From NCBI RefSeq assembly GCF_938002845.1, contig NZ_CALKZP010000022.1, forward strand, positions 1 to 61,126: a stretch of DNA of 61,126 bases, in the 5' to 3' direction. The notes beneath the pieces are model-generated. The model worked only from the letters and a program-made list of their open reading frames with translations. It did not search any database and had not been told where the DNA came from. Positions 34,631 to 44,670 of the stretch are shown here, piece by piece (position 1 is the stretch's first letter; each line of letters starts with the position of its first letter). A program made the position numbers and the translations under genes. Origin of the DNA: an uncultured Campylobacter sp. GTDB lineage: Bacteria > Campylobacterota > Campylobacteria > Campylobacterales > Campylobacteraceae.

Positions 34631-36604
34631 CTAAATTTGGGTTAAAATTTCAGCTAATTGTTCGGAATTTACGCTGCCGATCTGGCGCAGGTTCGCAATC
34701 TCGGCGCCCTCTTTAAAAAATAGAATCGTAGGCGGGCCGAATACGTTGAAATGCGCTTTTATCGCTCTGTTTTGCTCGCTATCTTCGCTAAGATCGATCT
34801 TTAAGAGGCTAAATTTATCAAGAGCGCCAGCAAGAGCGGGATCTGCAAACGCTCGCTCGCTCTGCTCGCAATTTTTACACCAGCTAGCCCAAAAATCCAC
34901 TATCATGGGCTTTTTGGAATTTTCTATTTCGCCCTGTAGCTGTGCAAGATCGCGCACAAACGAAAAATGCACGCCGCCAAAATTTTGAGTGCTAGAAATT
35001 TCGCCCGCTTGCAAGCTCTCGCCGCCCAAGCCGCCGCTGGAATATCTCGTGCTTTGCGGGATTAGATTACCAAGCGGTCTGGAAAAATCTTTCGCGCCGC
35101 TGGCAAAGCCCGCGAGTAGCAGCGCCGAATATAGCGCGATCACAAGAGCCAAAGCGCGCTTTATCCCGCCCGCGCCGCCGTCAAATAGCCCCAAAAATCC
35201 TGCGAAGATCGCGCCCAAAACCGCATAAATCAGCAGGCTTAAATTTTCGCCGATGAGCGTGCGCGAAATCCACACTGCCGTAAAAAGCAACAAAAAGCCG
35301 AAAATTTTAGGCACCGCCTCCATCCAAGCTCCGGGTCTAGGCAGTGCGCCGCCGAGCCCCACCACAAGCAGTAGCGCGCCGCTTCCGAGCCCCAGCGCAA
35401 AAAGAGCCGCCGCGCCCAGCAAGACGTTGCCGCTGCCCGCAATATAAACGAGCGCGCCCGCAAGCGGAGCGGAGATGCACGGCGATACGACGAGCGCCGA
35501 GATAAGCCCCATCGAAAAAACTCCGATCAGGCCGCCAGCATTTTCGCTTTTGCTATTTAAGAAGCTTTGAAAGTGCGCAGGCAAGCGGATCTCATAAAAT
35601 CCAAACATAGAAAACGCGAGCGCGGCGAATATGAGCGAGGTTAGGATCAGCGCGAGCGGAGTTTGTAGCAGGCCTTGTAAATTTTGCCCAAAAACCGCCA
35701 CGAATGCCCCTAAAATCGCATACGAGCTCGCCATCCCGAAAATATACGCGAGGCTTACGGCTAGGCTTTTTTTCGCGCTCGGCTTCGAGGAAGTTTTCGC
35801 CACGATGATCGACGAGAGGATCGGGATAAGCGGATAGACGCAAGGGCTTAGCGAAAGCAGCACGCCGTAACCAAAAAACAGCGCGATCGCCGCGATGAAG
35901 CTTTTGCTGCCAAGAACGTTTAAAATTTTATCCTGTTCGGAGATGGGATTTGCGCCGCGAGAAGTTTTTTGCGCGGAGGTTTCGTCGGAATTTACCGCAG
36001 CGCTTTCCGCCGAGCTTGCCGCGGAATTTCCCGCTGCGTGCGAGTTTGCCAAGGAATTTGCCTCTGTGCCCGAAGCAACGGCATTGCTTTTAAAATTTAC
36101 AGCCCCGCCTTGTGCGCTGTATGCGGCAGAAATCTGCGCGGAATTTGCGCCGCTTCGGTATCTTTTCAGCTCGGAGTTTGAAATTTTACTGATCTCATAG
36201 CCCTCCACCACGCGCTTGAAGCTAAAGCCGAACTGCTGCGGCTGGTAGCAAAAGCCCGACTTCGTGCAGCCCAAAAAATCGCCGTTAAGTACGAAATCAT
36301 CGCTGTCTGCGGCATTTGCAAGTACGAGGCCTAAAGGCACGGCGATGCTAAATTTGCCCTCGTAAATTTTATAATCCTTGTATTCGGTCGCGGCGGGCAG
36401 ATTTATTAAATTCGTCACCTCCGCACTGCCGATGAAAATTTTTATCTCGTTTTGATAGAGATAGACCCCGTCCGCGATATCAAAGCTTAACGTTATGCCA
36501 TCGCTTTGCGCCGCCACGTTAAGCTTGAACGCATCGGAGGGTTTCAGGGGCTCGGCGCCCAAGCCTAAAAGAAAAAACGCTGCCAAAATCAGTGATCTGA
36601 TCAA
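34631..36604 (-). CDS. dsbD: Thiol:disulfide interchange protein DsbD with low-complexity insert
   Basis: A 657-aa membrane electron carrier moving reducing power from cytosolic thioredoxin to the periplasm. A signal peptide is followed by the alpha domain with cysteines in LGCTKSGFCYQ (residues 113 and 119). The eight-helix domain has SPCVYP (near 255) and SPCISAP cysteines. A C-terminal thioredoxin domain carries WASWCKNCEQ. Residues about 150-220 between the alpha domain and first helix are A/S/N-rich filler, longer than usual linkers. It is divergent from ppk2. Confidence 0.94.
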   Translation of the reverse strand: MIRSLILAAFFLLGLGAEPLKPSDAFKLNVAAQSDGITLSFDIADGVYLYQNEIKIFIGSAEVTNLINLPAATEYKDYKIYEGKFSIAVPLGLVLANAADSDDFVLNGDFLGCTKSGFCYQPQQFGFSFKRVVEGYEISKISNSELKRYRSGANSAQISAAYSAQGGAVNFKSNAVASGTEANSLANSHAAGNSAASSAESAAVNSDETSAQKTSRGANPISEQDKILNVLGSKSFIAAIALFFGYGVLLSLSPCVYPLIPILSSIIVAKTSSKPSAKKSLAVSLAYIFGMASSYAILGAFVAVFGQNLQGLLQTPLALILTSLIFAALAFSMFGFYEIRLPAHFQSFLNSKSENAGGLIGVFSMGLISALVVSPCISAPLAGALVYIAGSGNVLLGAAALFALGLGSGALLLVVGLGGALPRPGAWMEAVPKIFGFLLLFTAVWISRTLIGENLSLLIYAVLGAIFAGFLGLFDGGAGGIKRALALVIALYSALLLAGFASGAKDFSRPLGNLIPQSTRYSSGGLGGESLQAGEISSTQNFGGVHFSFVRDLAQLQGEIENSKKPMIVDFWASWCKNCEQSERAFADPALAGALDKFSLLKIDLSEDSEQNRAIKAHFNVFGPPTILFFKEGAEIANLRQIGSVNSEQLAEILTQI

Positions 36605-36712
36605 ATTCTATCCTTTGAAATTTTTTCCTACATTCTAACGTAATAAGTATGAATTTATAGTGTAATCTAAAGAACTTTTTTGTAAAATTCCTTAAAATTT
36701 TTAGGAGGCGAT

Positions 36713-37615
36713 ATGAGCAAAGAGATCAAAACCGAAACAGGCGAAATAGCACTGAAAGAGATAGAATTTAAAAGCTCAAAGTACGAAAAAATCTCGTTCA
36801 AAGACTACGAAACCCTGCTGCAAAGATATCAGATCGAGCTTTTGAAGCTGCAAAAATTCGTAAAAGAAAAAGGCTTAAAAATTTTGATTTTGATGGAGGG
36901 GCGCGACGCGGCGGGCAAAGGTGGCACGATCAAGCGTTTAACCGAGCATCTAAATCCGCGCGGATGCCGCATCGTAGCGCTCGAAAAGCCGAGCAACGTA
37001 GAAAAGACGCAGTGGTACTTCCAGCGCTACGTCGCGCACCTACCCAGCGGCGGCGAGATCGCGATATTCGACCGTAGCTGGTACAACCGCGCGATGGTCG
37101 AGCCGGTGATGGGCTTTTGCACCCACGCCGAACATAAAGATTTCCTGCGCCAAGTGCCTAAATTTGAGGAGCTTTTGGTAAGTGCGGGGATAATTTTGTT
37201 TAAATTTTACTTTTCGGTCTCCAAAGAGGAGCAAAAAAGGCGCTTCGAATCGCGCCGCACCGACCCGCTGAAGCAGTATAAACTCTCGCCGGTGGATGCA
37301 AGATCGCAGGAGCTGTGGAATCAATACACGCTCGCAAAATACTCGATGCTGCTCGCTTCAAATACCGAGTTTGCGCCGTGGACGATCCTTGATAGCAATG
37401 ACAAAAAGATCGCGCGACTAAACGCCTTCCGCTGCATCCTCTCGCGCATAGACTATCCCGAAAAGATCGACGCAAAGGAGCTTGCGGTGGATCCAAACCT
37501 CGTGCGAAACGGCGCCAGAGAGATAGTCCTAATGGAGGATAGCCAAAAAAGCGAGGCTTGGCGCAAGCTGGAAAGCCCCTCTCGCAAGAGTAAAAAGGAT
37601 AAGAAAAAGGGTTGA
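36713..37615 (+). CDS. ppk2: Polyphosphate kinase 2 (PPK2 class I)
   Basis: A 300-aa PPK2 that transfers phosphate between polyphosphate and nucleotides, commonly making GTP/ATP from the diphosphate. Walker A is MEGRDAAGKGGTIKRLTEHL (residues about 61-80), Walker B is AIFDRSWYNRAMVEPVMGF, and the lid region with RRTDPLKQYKLSPVD follows. The last 15 residues are lysine-rich. AGGAGG before the ATG is strong. It stands alone, ending about 65 bp before the degenerate end of the CRISPR array. Confidence 0.95.
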   Translation: MSKEIKTETGEIALKEIEFKSSKYEKISFKDYETLLQRYQIELLKLQKFVKEKGLKILILMEGRDAAGKGGTIKRLTEHLNPRGCRIVALEKPSNVEKTQWYFQRYVAHLPSGGEIAIFDRSWYNRAMVEPVMGFCTHAEHKDFLRQVPKFEELLVSAGIILFKFYFSVSKEEQKRRFESRRTDPLKQYKLSPVDARSQELWNQYTLAKYSMLLASNTEFAPWTILDSNDKKIARLNAFRCILSRIDYPEKIDAKELAVDPNLVRNGAREIVLMEDSQKSEAWRKLESPSRKSKKDKKKG

Positions 37616-37742
37616 ATCTTGCCAATGAAGATTACCCGCTAATAGTTGCTAGGGAGGCTTGCTAGGAATTGCTCATTAGGAATTCTATCTAATGGGATGG
37701 AATTATGCACAACGCCACGGGCTACGCGATGAAGTATATCAC

Positions 37743-38688
37743 GTTTCAATTCCTAGTGGAATAGAATAATTCTACCTCGTCGCTTGCTTTTCTCTGCGGC
37801 TGTCGTCCATAGTTTCAATTCCCAACGGGATGGAATTCTACAGATAAATGGGCAAGAGGAGTTGAAGCGTATCAAAGTTTCAATTCCCAACGGGATGGAA
37901 TTCTACTCAGGAGTTTACGGCTGACCGAAGACGAAGCCCGAAGTTTCAATTCCCAACGGGATGGAATTCTACTTTACAAATACATTGCACCCCTGCAATG
38001 CTTAAGGAAATTTCAATTCCCAACGGGATGGAATTCTACACAAGCTGCGATTATAGCGAGCTTTACGAAGCACAGTTTCAATTCCCAACGGGATGGAATT
38101 CTACTGTGATAGAATTTTGTAAGTTCTCATCCTCTACAAGTTTCAATTCCCAACGGGATGGAATTCTACAAAAGGATTCTTTTTATGCCCAATCGGGTTC
38201 ATCCACGTTTCAATTCCCAACGGGATGGAATTCTACTTAAGGAGCGCGAATATCCAGAGGTGCAACTCGCGTTTCAATTCCCAACGGGATGGAATTCTAC
38301 TATTTTCAGAGAGCCAAATAAATGGGTATTATTCTGTTTCAATTCCCAACGGGATGGAATTCTATCAAGATACTTCGCCGCAGTGCGAGCCTGCGCATGT
38401 TTCAATTCCCAACGGGATGGAATTCTACTGTATCGCCAGACCCCGCGACTGGTCGAGGACTACAGTTTCAATTCCCAACGGGATGGAATTCTACCGTTTC
38501 TCTTTCATTGGGACCGAGCACTTCCTTGCGTTTCAATTCCCAACGGGATGGAATTCTACGATATCGGTATAAAACGCCGCTTGGATGTGATAGTGTTTCA
38601 ATTCCCAACGGGATGGAATTCTACTACTCGTGCGCGGCGTAAGGGTGTTTTGAGTGTCGTTTCAATTCCCAACGGGATGGAATTCTAC
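37743..38688 (-). CRISPR. Cas-linked CRISPR array, 15 repeats, type I-B
   Basis: Fifteen 30-bp repeats (plus-strand form begins GTTTCAATTCCC and ends GGAATTCTAC) with 33-37 bp spacers. Starts: 37743, 37812, 37877, 37943, 38010, 38075, 38140, 38207, 38271, 38336, 38399, 38465, 38530, 38595, 38659. The first (37743-37775) is degenerate and three bases longer. A further eroded copy can be seen at about 37682-37708. Copy 38010 starts with A and copy 38336 ends with T. Erosion at the left end and the 3' handle ATTGAAAC on the minus strand both say transcription runs leftward from a leader at 38689 onward. Open frames through the array are not genes. Confidence 0.98.
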
Positions 38689-39072
38689 AGCACGAATTTT
38701 GCCATTTTTCTAGGTAGAAAGTGTTAGGAGTATATATTTTTATGCCTTAAAATGGACTAAATTTAAAAAAGCGCCGATTGCTCAATGCCCAAGATTTCGG
38801 CATTTCAAAATCTTAAAAGCAACTTTATCGCTATCTATATGTATCGTGAGTGCAAATGTTAAAATCTCAATATAAGATATTCAAAAATCGAAGTGTGAAT
38901 AAAAAGCTGAAATTTTAAAAGCATATGCGTTTTTAAAGCCAATTCGTTCGCCGTTCCGTGCTTCAGATCAAATTTATTTCAAAAGCACATACATCTTAAG
39001 AGGGCGTAATCTATAGGCACAAGCGATTCTAGTCAAAATTTCAAAAGCACGAATGAGCTTAAACCCCCCAAC
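38689..39072 (-). promoter_or_regulatory. CRISPR leader between array and cas1
   Basis: AT-rich, gene-free region next to the youngest repeat. Motifs ATTTTTCTAGG (38704-38714), TATATTTTTA (38733-38742) and CTTAAA (38746-38751), at offsets +16, +45 and +58 from the last repeat, recur at identical offsets beside the orphan array at 59.6 kb. On the minus strand the second motif (TAAAAATATA) could be the array promoter's -10 region. Three copies of an ATTTCAAAAGCAC-type direct repeat lie further out (38912, 38976, 39038). Confidence 0.75.
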
Positions 39073-40071
39073 CTACCGCCATACCAACCCATCGTAAGGC
39101 ACACCTTCACAGACGTATTTTTTAATCTGATTTGCCTCGCGACGGATAATTTGACGCCAGGTTAAGCTCTGTCCCGCTACGTTCGCGCAAGATGATAGTT
39201 TCTCAATCATTTTTAGCTCGATTTTTTGCACCGCTTCTCGACCGAATCGAATACGCCCCGCATCCGTTTCAAAATCTTTTGCCGCAATCTCGCGTTTATT
39301 TAACATTCCAAAAATTAATCTATCGCCTAAAATAGGCTTAAAAATCTCTGCAAGATCTAGATGCAGACTTAGCGCACGGCAGTTTGGCTCGTGTAAAAAG
39401 CCGATGCGCGGATCAAGCTCGGTTTTGTAAATTTCGCTGAGGCAGACGTTATAAATACGCGTATTTACATAGCTAATGAGGGCATTAATTTTATCTGCCG
39501 GCGGGCGTTTGGAGCGCGTCGTAAATTTAAAACTGCGCTGATCCTCGATGATTTCGTTCCAGGCCGCGAAATACTGCTTGGCAAAGCCGCCTTCCACCGC
39601 CATTACCGCTGCTATGTCGCAGGCGCGCGCTAGAGCATCCAGATGCGGCGCAGTATCGAGCGAGACGCCATAAGCCTTGCAATTAATGGCTGCATTTAAG
39701 ATGCGAACGCGAGTAATCTCGCGAGCGATAAAAAGGCGCTTAGAAAGATCATCGAAAGCCCGCAACTGCGCCAAAAGTACAAAGCCGCTTTTGTTTACAG
39801 AATTTGAAGTGTTCGGGAAAAAACTGCCGCGGAAGCTCTGATAGGCGCTAAAAATATGCAGCAAAATGTTATTATCAGCCAAAAACGCCATAGCATAAGT
39901 ATCAAGCTCCACTCGCGCCAAAATATAAATTTCATCAATTGCGTTAATCGGCAAAATTTTACTAGTTAAAATTCCGCCCTCGTCGTTAAATTTATCGAAA
40001 TATAGATTATTATCTTTGCGGCGCAATCGGCCGGGGCTCAAAATAAAATGCGTGCGATCCGATTTTTGCAT
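39073..40071 (-). CDS. cas1: CRISPR integrase Cas1 (type I-B)
   Basis: A 332-aa Cas1, the metal-dependent integrase that with Cas2 inserts new spacers at the leader end. The catalytic triad is visible: Glu in MAVEGGFAKQYF (near residue 160), His in RIGFLHEPN (near 225) and the acidic residue in LHLDLAEIFKP (near 240). The N-terminal beta-domain begins RTHFILSPGRLRRKDNNLYF, typical of Cas1b. Last gene of the operon, with its 3' end facing the array leader. Confidence 0.97.
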   Translation of the reverse strand: MQKSDRTHFILSPGRLRRKDNNLYFDKFNDEGGILTSKILPINAIDEIYILARVELDTYAMAFLADNNILLHIFSAYQSFRGSFFPNTSNSVNKSGFVLLAQLRAFDDLSKRLFIAREITRVRILNAAINCKAYGVSLDTAPHLDALARACDIAAVMAVEGGFAKQYFAAWNEIIEDQRSFKFTTRSKRPPADKINALISYVNTRIYNVCLSEIYKTELDPRIGFLHEPNCRALSLHLDLAEIFKPILGDRLIFGMLNKREIAAKDFETDAGRIRFGREAVQKIELKMIEKLSSCANVAGQSLTWRQIIRREANQIKKYVCEGVPYDGLVWR

Positions 40072-40087
40072 ACTTTATCCTTAAATT

Positions 40088-40366
40088 TTAGCTGAAAATC
40101 GCTTCGTTTTTATCGCGTCCGATGACTAGGCGCTGTGAATATTTGAGCGAATTAAAAGTATAAATTACTACCGAATCAAGCTTGCTGGCGCATTCTTTTT
40201 GCAAAATCGCCATTAATTTTTTAAGATCGCTCGCTCTGATTTCGCCTTCGAAAACGCTGAATTGCACGCGAGGCAGAAATTTCTCGACCGCCTTTCGGAC
40301 GCGCGCAGCGTTATTTTTCTCCTTTTCGTCGCTGCTTGAAATATCGTAAAATAAAATAGCGTACAT
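40088..40366 (-). CDS. cas2: CRISPR-associated Cas2
   Basis: A 92-aa Cas2, the structural partner of Cas1. I start at the ATG at 40366 (MYAILFYDISS), preceded by AGGAG five bases upstream; six upstream codons in the open frame are not family-like. The beta-strand ILFYDIS with the conserved Asp, RVQFSVFEGEI and a SVVIYTF strand match the ferredoxin-like fold. Lies 9 bp after cas4 and 16 bp before cas1. Confidence 0.95.
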   Translation of the reverse strand: MYAILFYDISSSDEKEKNNAARVRKAVEKFLPRVQFSVFEGEIRASDLKKLMAILQKECASKLDSVVIYTFNSLKYSQRLVIGRDKNEAIFS

Positions 40367-40374
40367 TCTATCTC

Positions 40375-40872
40375 CTAAATGCAATAATCACGATAAGCGC
40401 AACTCTCGCAAATCTTTTGCGGGCTAAATTTAGGCGGCTTTGGCTCGTTTACAAGGGCGGCGATGCTGTTTAGAATTGTTTCGATTTTAGTGAAATTTTC
40501 GGCATTATCCTCAATGGCTATGACGGTTTTGCCGCTAATTAATTTGCCTTTCACCTCTTTTAAATTTAAGCCTGTTTTTAAAAGATAGATATAAAAAAGT
40601 AGCTGCATCTTGCCTGCTTCTGGATTTTTTAGGCTCTTTTTATATTCGGTGATGAGATAATGCCCGCGCTGCTTGGAAAGCTTATCAAATTTCAAATTTG
40701 AAAATGCAAATTCCTGCAAACCGTTCTCTTTGATATCCGCTAGTGCCTTGCCCATCAGCATGTTTTCATCCTCCTGATTGGCGTGAATATTGTGTGCATA
40801 AAGCCACGCCTCACGCTTGCAGGTGATGTAATAATTCACAAGCGTGCCGGTAATTTGGTCTTTGCAAAACAT
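40375..40872 (-). CDS. cas4: CRISPR-associated Cas4 exonuclease
   Basis: A 165-aa RecB-like nuclease that trims prespacers and selects PAM ends in type I-B systems. An N-terminal cysteine (ITCKREAWLYAHNI, near residue 18) and the C-terminal trio in KICESCAYRDYC can bind a 4Fe-4S cluster. The nuclease core EYKKS motif (GHYLITEYKKSL, near 93-104) and AGKMQLLFYIYLL helix follow the family. Its start overlaps the cas3 stop by one base, and cas2 follows. Confidence 0.93.
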   Translation of the reverse strand: MFCKDQITGTLVNYYITCKREAWLYAHNIHANQEDENMLMGKALADIKENGLQEFAFSNLKFDKLSKQRGHYLITEYKKSLKNPEAGKMQLLFYIYLLKTGLNLKEVKGKLISGKTVIAIEDNAENFTKIETILNSIAALVNEPKPPKFSPQKICESCAYRDYCI

Positions 40873-43067
40873 TAGTCGAAAAACTCATTCTTGAGATTTA
40901 ATGCGGCATCCTTTTTAATCCCGAAATTATTATTGTACGAAGTATCGCCGAATGGTAAATAATAGACATCTTTTAGCCCATCAACACGCTTTATATTTAA
41001 ACGCTTTGCATCAAATTCTGTGATATTTACACCAAATCTATTAATTTTCTTAATAGTATTCGTAAATATATCTTTCTTATTAAATTTATCCATATCAAGC
41101 CTATTGATTTCAAAAATTTCATTTTGAAATTCTTTAATATAATCTTCTTTTGGCTCAATTATTACTAAAATGTTAAGCCTATCATCCATCGCCTCGCTAA
41201 TCTTTTCGTTTATATCGTAAAATCCGAGCTCTCGCATCTGTTCCGCCAAAAATAAGCTCTCTAGGCTTTGCTTTATGGCGCTGAAATACCTAGTGGAAAT
41301 ATCTAAAATTTCGCTTTCGATGATATCTCTTTGCTTTAGAATTTTTACCAAAATAGTATCGCTAATACGTTTTAAATCACCGTAAATGAGATCGGAATAG
41401 TCGCAAATATCGTTAAATACGTATAATTCTCCCAGAGCTGTGAAATTTCTATTTATACGACCGGCAGTTTGGACAATCGAGCTAATGGGTGCTATCTCTC
41501 TAAATCCGACATCAAAATCCAAATCCACGCCAGCTTCGATAGACTGCGTAGAAATTAGCAAGATCGGATCACCGTGCCCACTTTTATTTTTAGCAATCGC
41601 GTCTTTTATATTTTCGATATTTTTTCGTTTGTGATCGTCGCACATATATCCGTTTAGGCAAAAAACTTTAAATTCGTCGTAAAATTCCAAAAATAGCTCT
41701 TGCGCTTTTTTAATGGTATTTACGACGACTAGTGTATTTTTGCCTTTTGCCGATTGTTTAATCTTATCTTTTAAAGCACTCTCATTGCCATCAAAGCACT
41801 TTAAAACGTATCTATTTTGATCTTTGAAATAATCTAAATTTGAAATTTCTTTAAATTTAGTCGTATCAACAATAGGCATCGTGGCGGACATAAAGATAAA
41901 AATGCAGCCAAATTTCTCCGCCATCATCTCGCAAAGTTTCATAAAATCTGCCCTAAACTTATACGGTACCGCCTGCGCCTCATCGATTATTATTGCACTA
42001 TTTTTTAATCGGTTAAATTTTACGCTATCTTTATTTTTGTTTCCAAAGAGTGCAAATATAAATTGATATAGCGTAGTTACGTTAATATCTCCGCTAAAGG
42101 AATCCATCAAAAATTTAACTTTAGAATAGCGATCTTGTGGGGTGCTTTCATCTATCGTAGTTTTGTGATGAATTTTATGAATTAATATATTTTTATCGTC
42201 TTTGAAAATCTCTTTTATCTCATCATAAACTTGATCTATGATAGCCGTAAACGGCAGCACGTAAATAATACGTTCTTTATTAAATTTAGCGGCAAAATTT
42301 AGCGCAGTCAAAGTCTTGCCGTAGCCTGTAGGCGCGGTTAAAGTAAAAAGATTATGATCTACATCGAAATTATTTAAAACGAATTTTCTAAACTCACTTC
42401 TTTTCGCATTTGACTTACGATTTTCCAGAGCTTTGATATATTTTTCGATCGTATTAGAATTCGCCGGTTTAGAAACAGGAATTCTTTGATTAAAAATAGC
42501 TTCATATTTATCACTATAAATAAGCGACGAAAATATGTCTTTGAAATTTAAAAAGTCATCGTAATCAAACTTCTTTTTCGCAAATTTGAAATATTCTCTT
42601 AAATGTTTAGCTTTAATTAAAAGCTCATTTTTATCCCTTTTAATATCTTTGTAAATTTCTAAACCTAAAGCTTTATCTACGACTTCATCCCAAAAGCCTA
42701 GCTCTTTCGAGCTCTCAAAATATTTGCCGAAATTTTTATTTTGCGTTGCAAGCTCACAAAAATTTTCTACATTTCCGTGGTGTGATACGATGGATAAAAA
42801 CCCAAAAGCCGTATCTAGCTCATTAAATTCTGAATTTAGTAAAAATATGTAAGCAGATAATAAAGCATGATTTTTATCTGCAATTTTTTCGGTAGGATTT
42901 TTGATATAAATTTGAAAATTAGTTTTTAGCTTAGCTATATCGTGATAAATTTTAATGCATTGTAAAAGCCTACTATCCGTTTCAGCAAGCATATTTGTTA
43001 TATGCTTTATTAGCGGTTTATTAGGATGCGATAGCAGCTCACTTTGCAAAGTAGACCTTGTAGTCAT
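40872..43067 (-). CDS. cas3: CRISPR nuclease-helicase Cas3 (type I-B)
   Basis: A 731-aa fusion of an N-terminal HD nuclease and an SF2 helicase. HD residues are in the PNKPLIKHI, KIYHDIAKLKTNF, KNHALLSAYIF and IVSHHGN segments (residues about 16-112). Helicase Walker A is TLTAPTGYGKTLTALNFAAK (near 243-262), the motif II variant is IIDEAQAVP (DEAQ rather than DEAH), and motif III is FMSATMP. It is recruited by Cascade to degrade target DNA. It overlaps cas5 by 29 bp. Low G+C sets the cas block apart from its flanks. Confidence 0.96.
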   Translation of the reverse strand: MTTRSTLQSELLSHPNKPLIKHITNMLAETDSRLLQCIKIYHDIAKLKTNFQIYIKNPTEKIADKNHALLSAYIFLLNSEFNELDTAFGFLSIVSHHGNVENFCELATQNKNFGKYFESSKELGFWDEVVDKALGLEIYKDIKRDKNELLIKAKHLREYFKFAKKKFDYDDFLNFKDIFSSLIYSDKYEAIFNQRIPVSKPANSNTIEKYIKALENRKSNAKRSEFRKFVLNNFDVDHNLFTLTAPTGYGKTLTALNFAAKFNKERIIYVLPFTAIIDQVYDEIKEIFKDDKNILIHKIHHKTTIDESTPQDRYSKVKFLMDSFSGDINVTTLYQFIFALFGNKNKDSVKFNRLKNSAIIIDEAQAVPYKFRADFMKLCEMMAEKFGCIFIFMSATMPIVDTTKFKEISNLDYFKDQNRYVLKCFDGNESALKDKIKQSAKGKNTLVVVNTIKKAQELFLEFYDEFKVFCLNGYMCDDHKRKNIENIKDAIAKNKSGHGDPILLISTQSIEAGVDLDFDVGFREIAPISSIVQTAGRINRNFTALGELYVFNDICDYSDLIYGDLKRISDTILVKILKQRDIIESEILDISTRYFSAIKQSLESLFLAEQMRELGFYDINEKISEAMDDRLNILVIIEPKEDYIKEFQNEIFEINRLDMDKFNKKDIFTNTIKKINRFGVNITEFDAKRLNIKRVDGLKDVYYLPFGDTSYNNNFGIKKDAALNLKNEFFD

Positions 43068-43752
43068 TTATTTGATAAATATTTCCTCTATTCTTTGCTT
43101 TGATTTGACTATTGCCGCTTAGCTTGATAACGAAATCTTTAAAATCCTTAAAAATTCGATCCTCTTCGCATCCGCAAGCCATTCTGGCCGCAGTAAGTCT
43201 GATATCAAAGCTTTGTGCATCAAATATAAAATCGTCCATTAAAACGAACGTATCTATAAAACTTTCCTTTTCATGCACCAATTCACAATTTTTTATCTCG
43301 ATATATTTAAAATCCGCTATACAAAAATTTATACCTAAATATGGTGTAAAGGAGCATCTATGAGCTTTTAAGCTGTTAATTATATTTTCTTTATAAGAAG
43401 CGTTTAAAGCACTTAAATCAACGAATATGACATATCTAGGATCTTTTATTAGCTCTTTATAAAACTGCTTTTTCTCACTAGAATCTTGGTAGCCTTGTTC
43501 GATATGCATACTTGACGATAGAGCAAATTTTATACCGTTAAAAATCATAGTTTTTTTGCGAAATTGCGAACTTAAAATAACGCTATAACCTATATCGTTA
43601 AATTTAAAATAATTCATTTCACCTATAATCGCCCCCAAAAACCCCATTACGGCAGTCTTTGGCGGCACCGGGTATGTAAGAGACGAGTAGATAGTAGCCG
43701 GATGAGAAAAATGCGCATAATCTCCCGATAGCTCAAAAGCTATTATATCCAT
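43039..43752 (-). CDS. cas5: Cascade subunit Cas5 (type I-B)
   Basis: A 237-aa RAMP protein capping the 5' handle of the crRNA. The N-terminal motif with a conserved SLTYPVPPKTAVMGFLGAII segment (residues about 24-43) is the Cas5 signature, and a ferredoxin-like core follows. Cas5 here is not the ribonuclease because a separate Cas6 is present. It directly follows cas7 (no gap) in the order cas8b-cas7-cas5-cas3. Confidence 0.93.
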   Translation of the reverse strand: MDIIAFELSGDYAHFSHPATIYSSLTYPVPPKTAVMGFLGAIIGEMNYFKFNDIGYSVILSSQFRKKTMIFNGIKFALSSSMHIEQGYQDSSEKKQFYKELIKDPRYVIFVDLSALNASYKENIINSLKAHRCSFTPYLGINFCIADFKYIEIKNCELVHEKESFIDTFVLMDDFIFDAQSFDIRLTAARMACGCEEDRIFKDFKDFVIKLSGNSQIKAKNRGNIYQINDYKVYFAK

Positions 43753-44670
43753 TTAAAATCCTATTTTTATCCAATTACTATCAAATTGTGATCTGTTATT
43801 TTGCTCGAAGTCAAAATCGCTCATATACTCTATTTTTTCGATCTCTTGCGCGTATCTGGTAAGTTTAGCTTTCAATCTAGAAAAATCAATCGTAAAATCA
43901 TTTATACTTCTTATCTCCACATCTTCTTTGCTACTATTTATAGCCACACAGTTATTTAAATCTCCAGCGAAAGTATCATTTTTATATGTAATTACTAGCA
44001 TAAATCTAGGCATTTGACCCATTTTCGTGCGAGTAATTAAATTTTTAGTCCCGCTCCAGAGCGCGCCTAAAATCACTTTTACATCATCTTCACTTAAATT
44101 TGTAATCTTTGCACTATGATTATCCACTATTCCGTAAGTTGCAAACATTGCATAATTTAAAAAATCTTCTTCTCTAAACGTTTTATTTGCCTTATCGCTA
44201 CCGCTTGCAAATGCGCCGGTGCCTTTTATATGCTCTACCGCAACTCTATGAAGCGATCTGCTCATTCTAAACTGAATGGGTCCAACAAATTGAATTCCGG
44301 CTGTTTTTATGCCTTCTTTTTTCATCTCGTCTTTATCCGATATCGGCAAAACTCCACCAAATGCGCGAATATCGATAAATTTAGATAAAATTTCTTTTTC
44401 TATCTCGATTTTTTCTTGCTTTACATTAATTACTTCACGTATTGCGCTTTTGCAATCTAAGATATTTTCATCTCTTTTATACTCTTTAATGAAAATCGCA
44501 CTTTCGTCTTTTTTCATAATTTCATCTCTAATTGTTCGCTTTATACGTACATCAGTAACTTCTGCTATACCCGTCTCATCGTCTATCCTAGGAGCGTTAT
44601 CTCTTAGCATATCGCCGTTTGGATTAAAATTTTCGCCGTCCCAAAGAAATAGAATTTCCTTCTTTTTCAT
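43753..44670 (-). CDS. cas7: Cascade backbone subunit Cas7 (Csh2 family)
   Basis: A 305-aa Csh2-type protein that polymerises along the crRNA. The start FLWDGENFNPNGDMLRDNAP and the central FGGVLPI and QFVGPIQFRMSRSLHRV segments (residues near 110-145) are characteristic, as is GALWSGTKNLITRTKMGQ. Csh2 marks subtype I-B. The ATG overlaps the cas8b stop by one base (TAATG). Confidence 0.95.
   Translation of the reverse strand: MKKKEILFLWDGENFNPNGDMLRDNAPRIDDETGIAEVTDVRIKRTIRDEIMKKDESAIFIKEYKRDENILDCKSAIREVINVKQEKIEIEKEILSKFIDIRAFGGVLPISDKDEMKKEGIKTAGIQFVGPIQFRMSRSLHRVAVEHIKGTGAFASGSDKANKTFREEDFLNYAMFATYGIVDNHSAKITNLSEDDVKVILGALWSGTKNLITRTKMGQMPRFMLVITYKNDTFAGDLNNCVAINSSKEDVEIRSINDFTIDFSRLKAKLTRYAQEIEKIEYMSDFDFEQNNRSQFDSNWIKIGF

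Noticed and set aside
37998..38727. Open frames of 80-189 codons crossing the CRISPR array with FNSQRDGIL or FQFPTGWNST units
   Set aside because: They are translations of the 30-bp repeat (a multiple of three), with spacers that happen to be open; no ribosome site.
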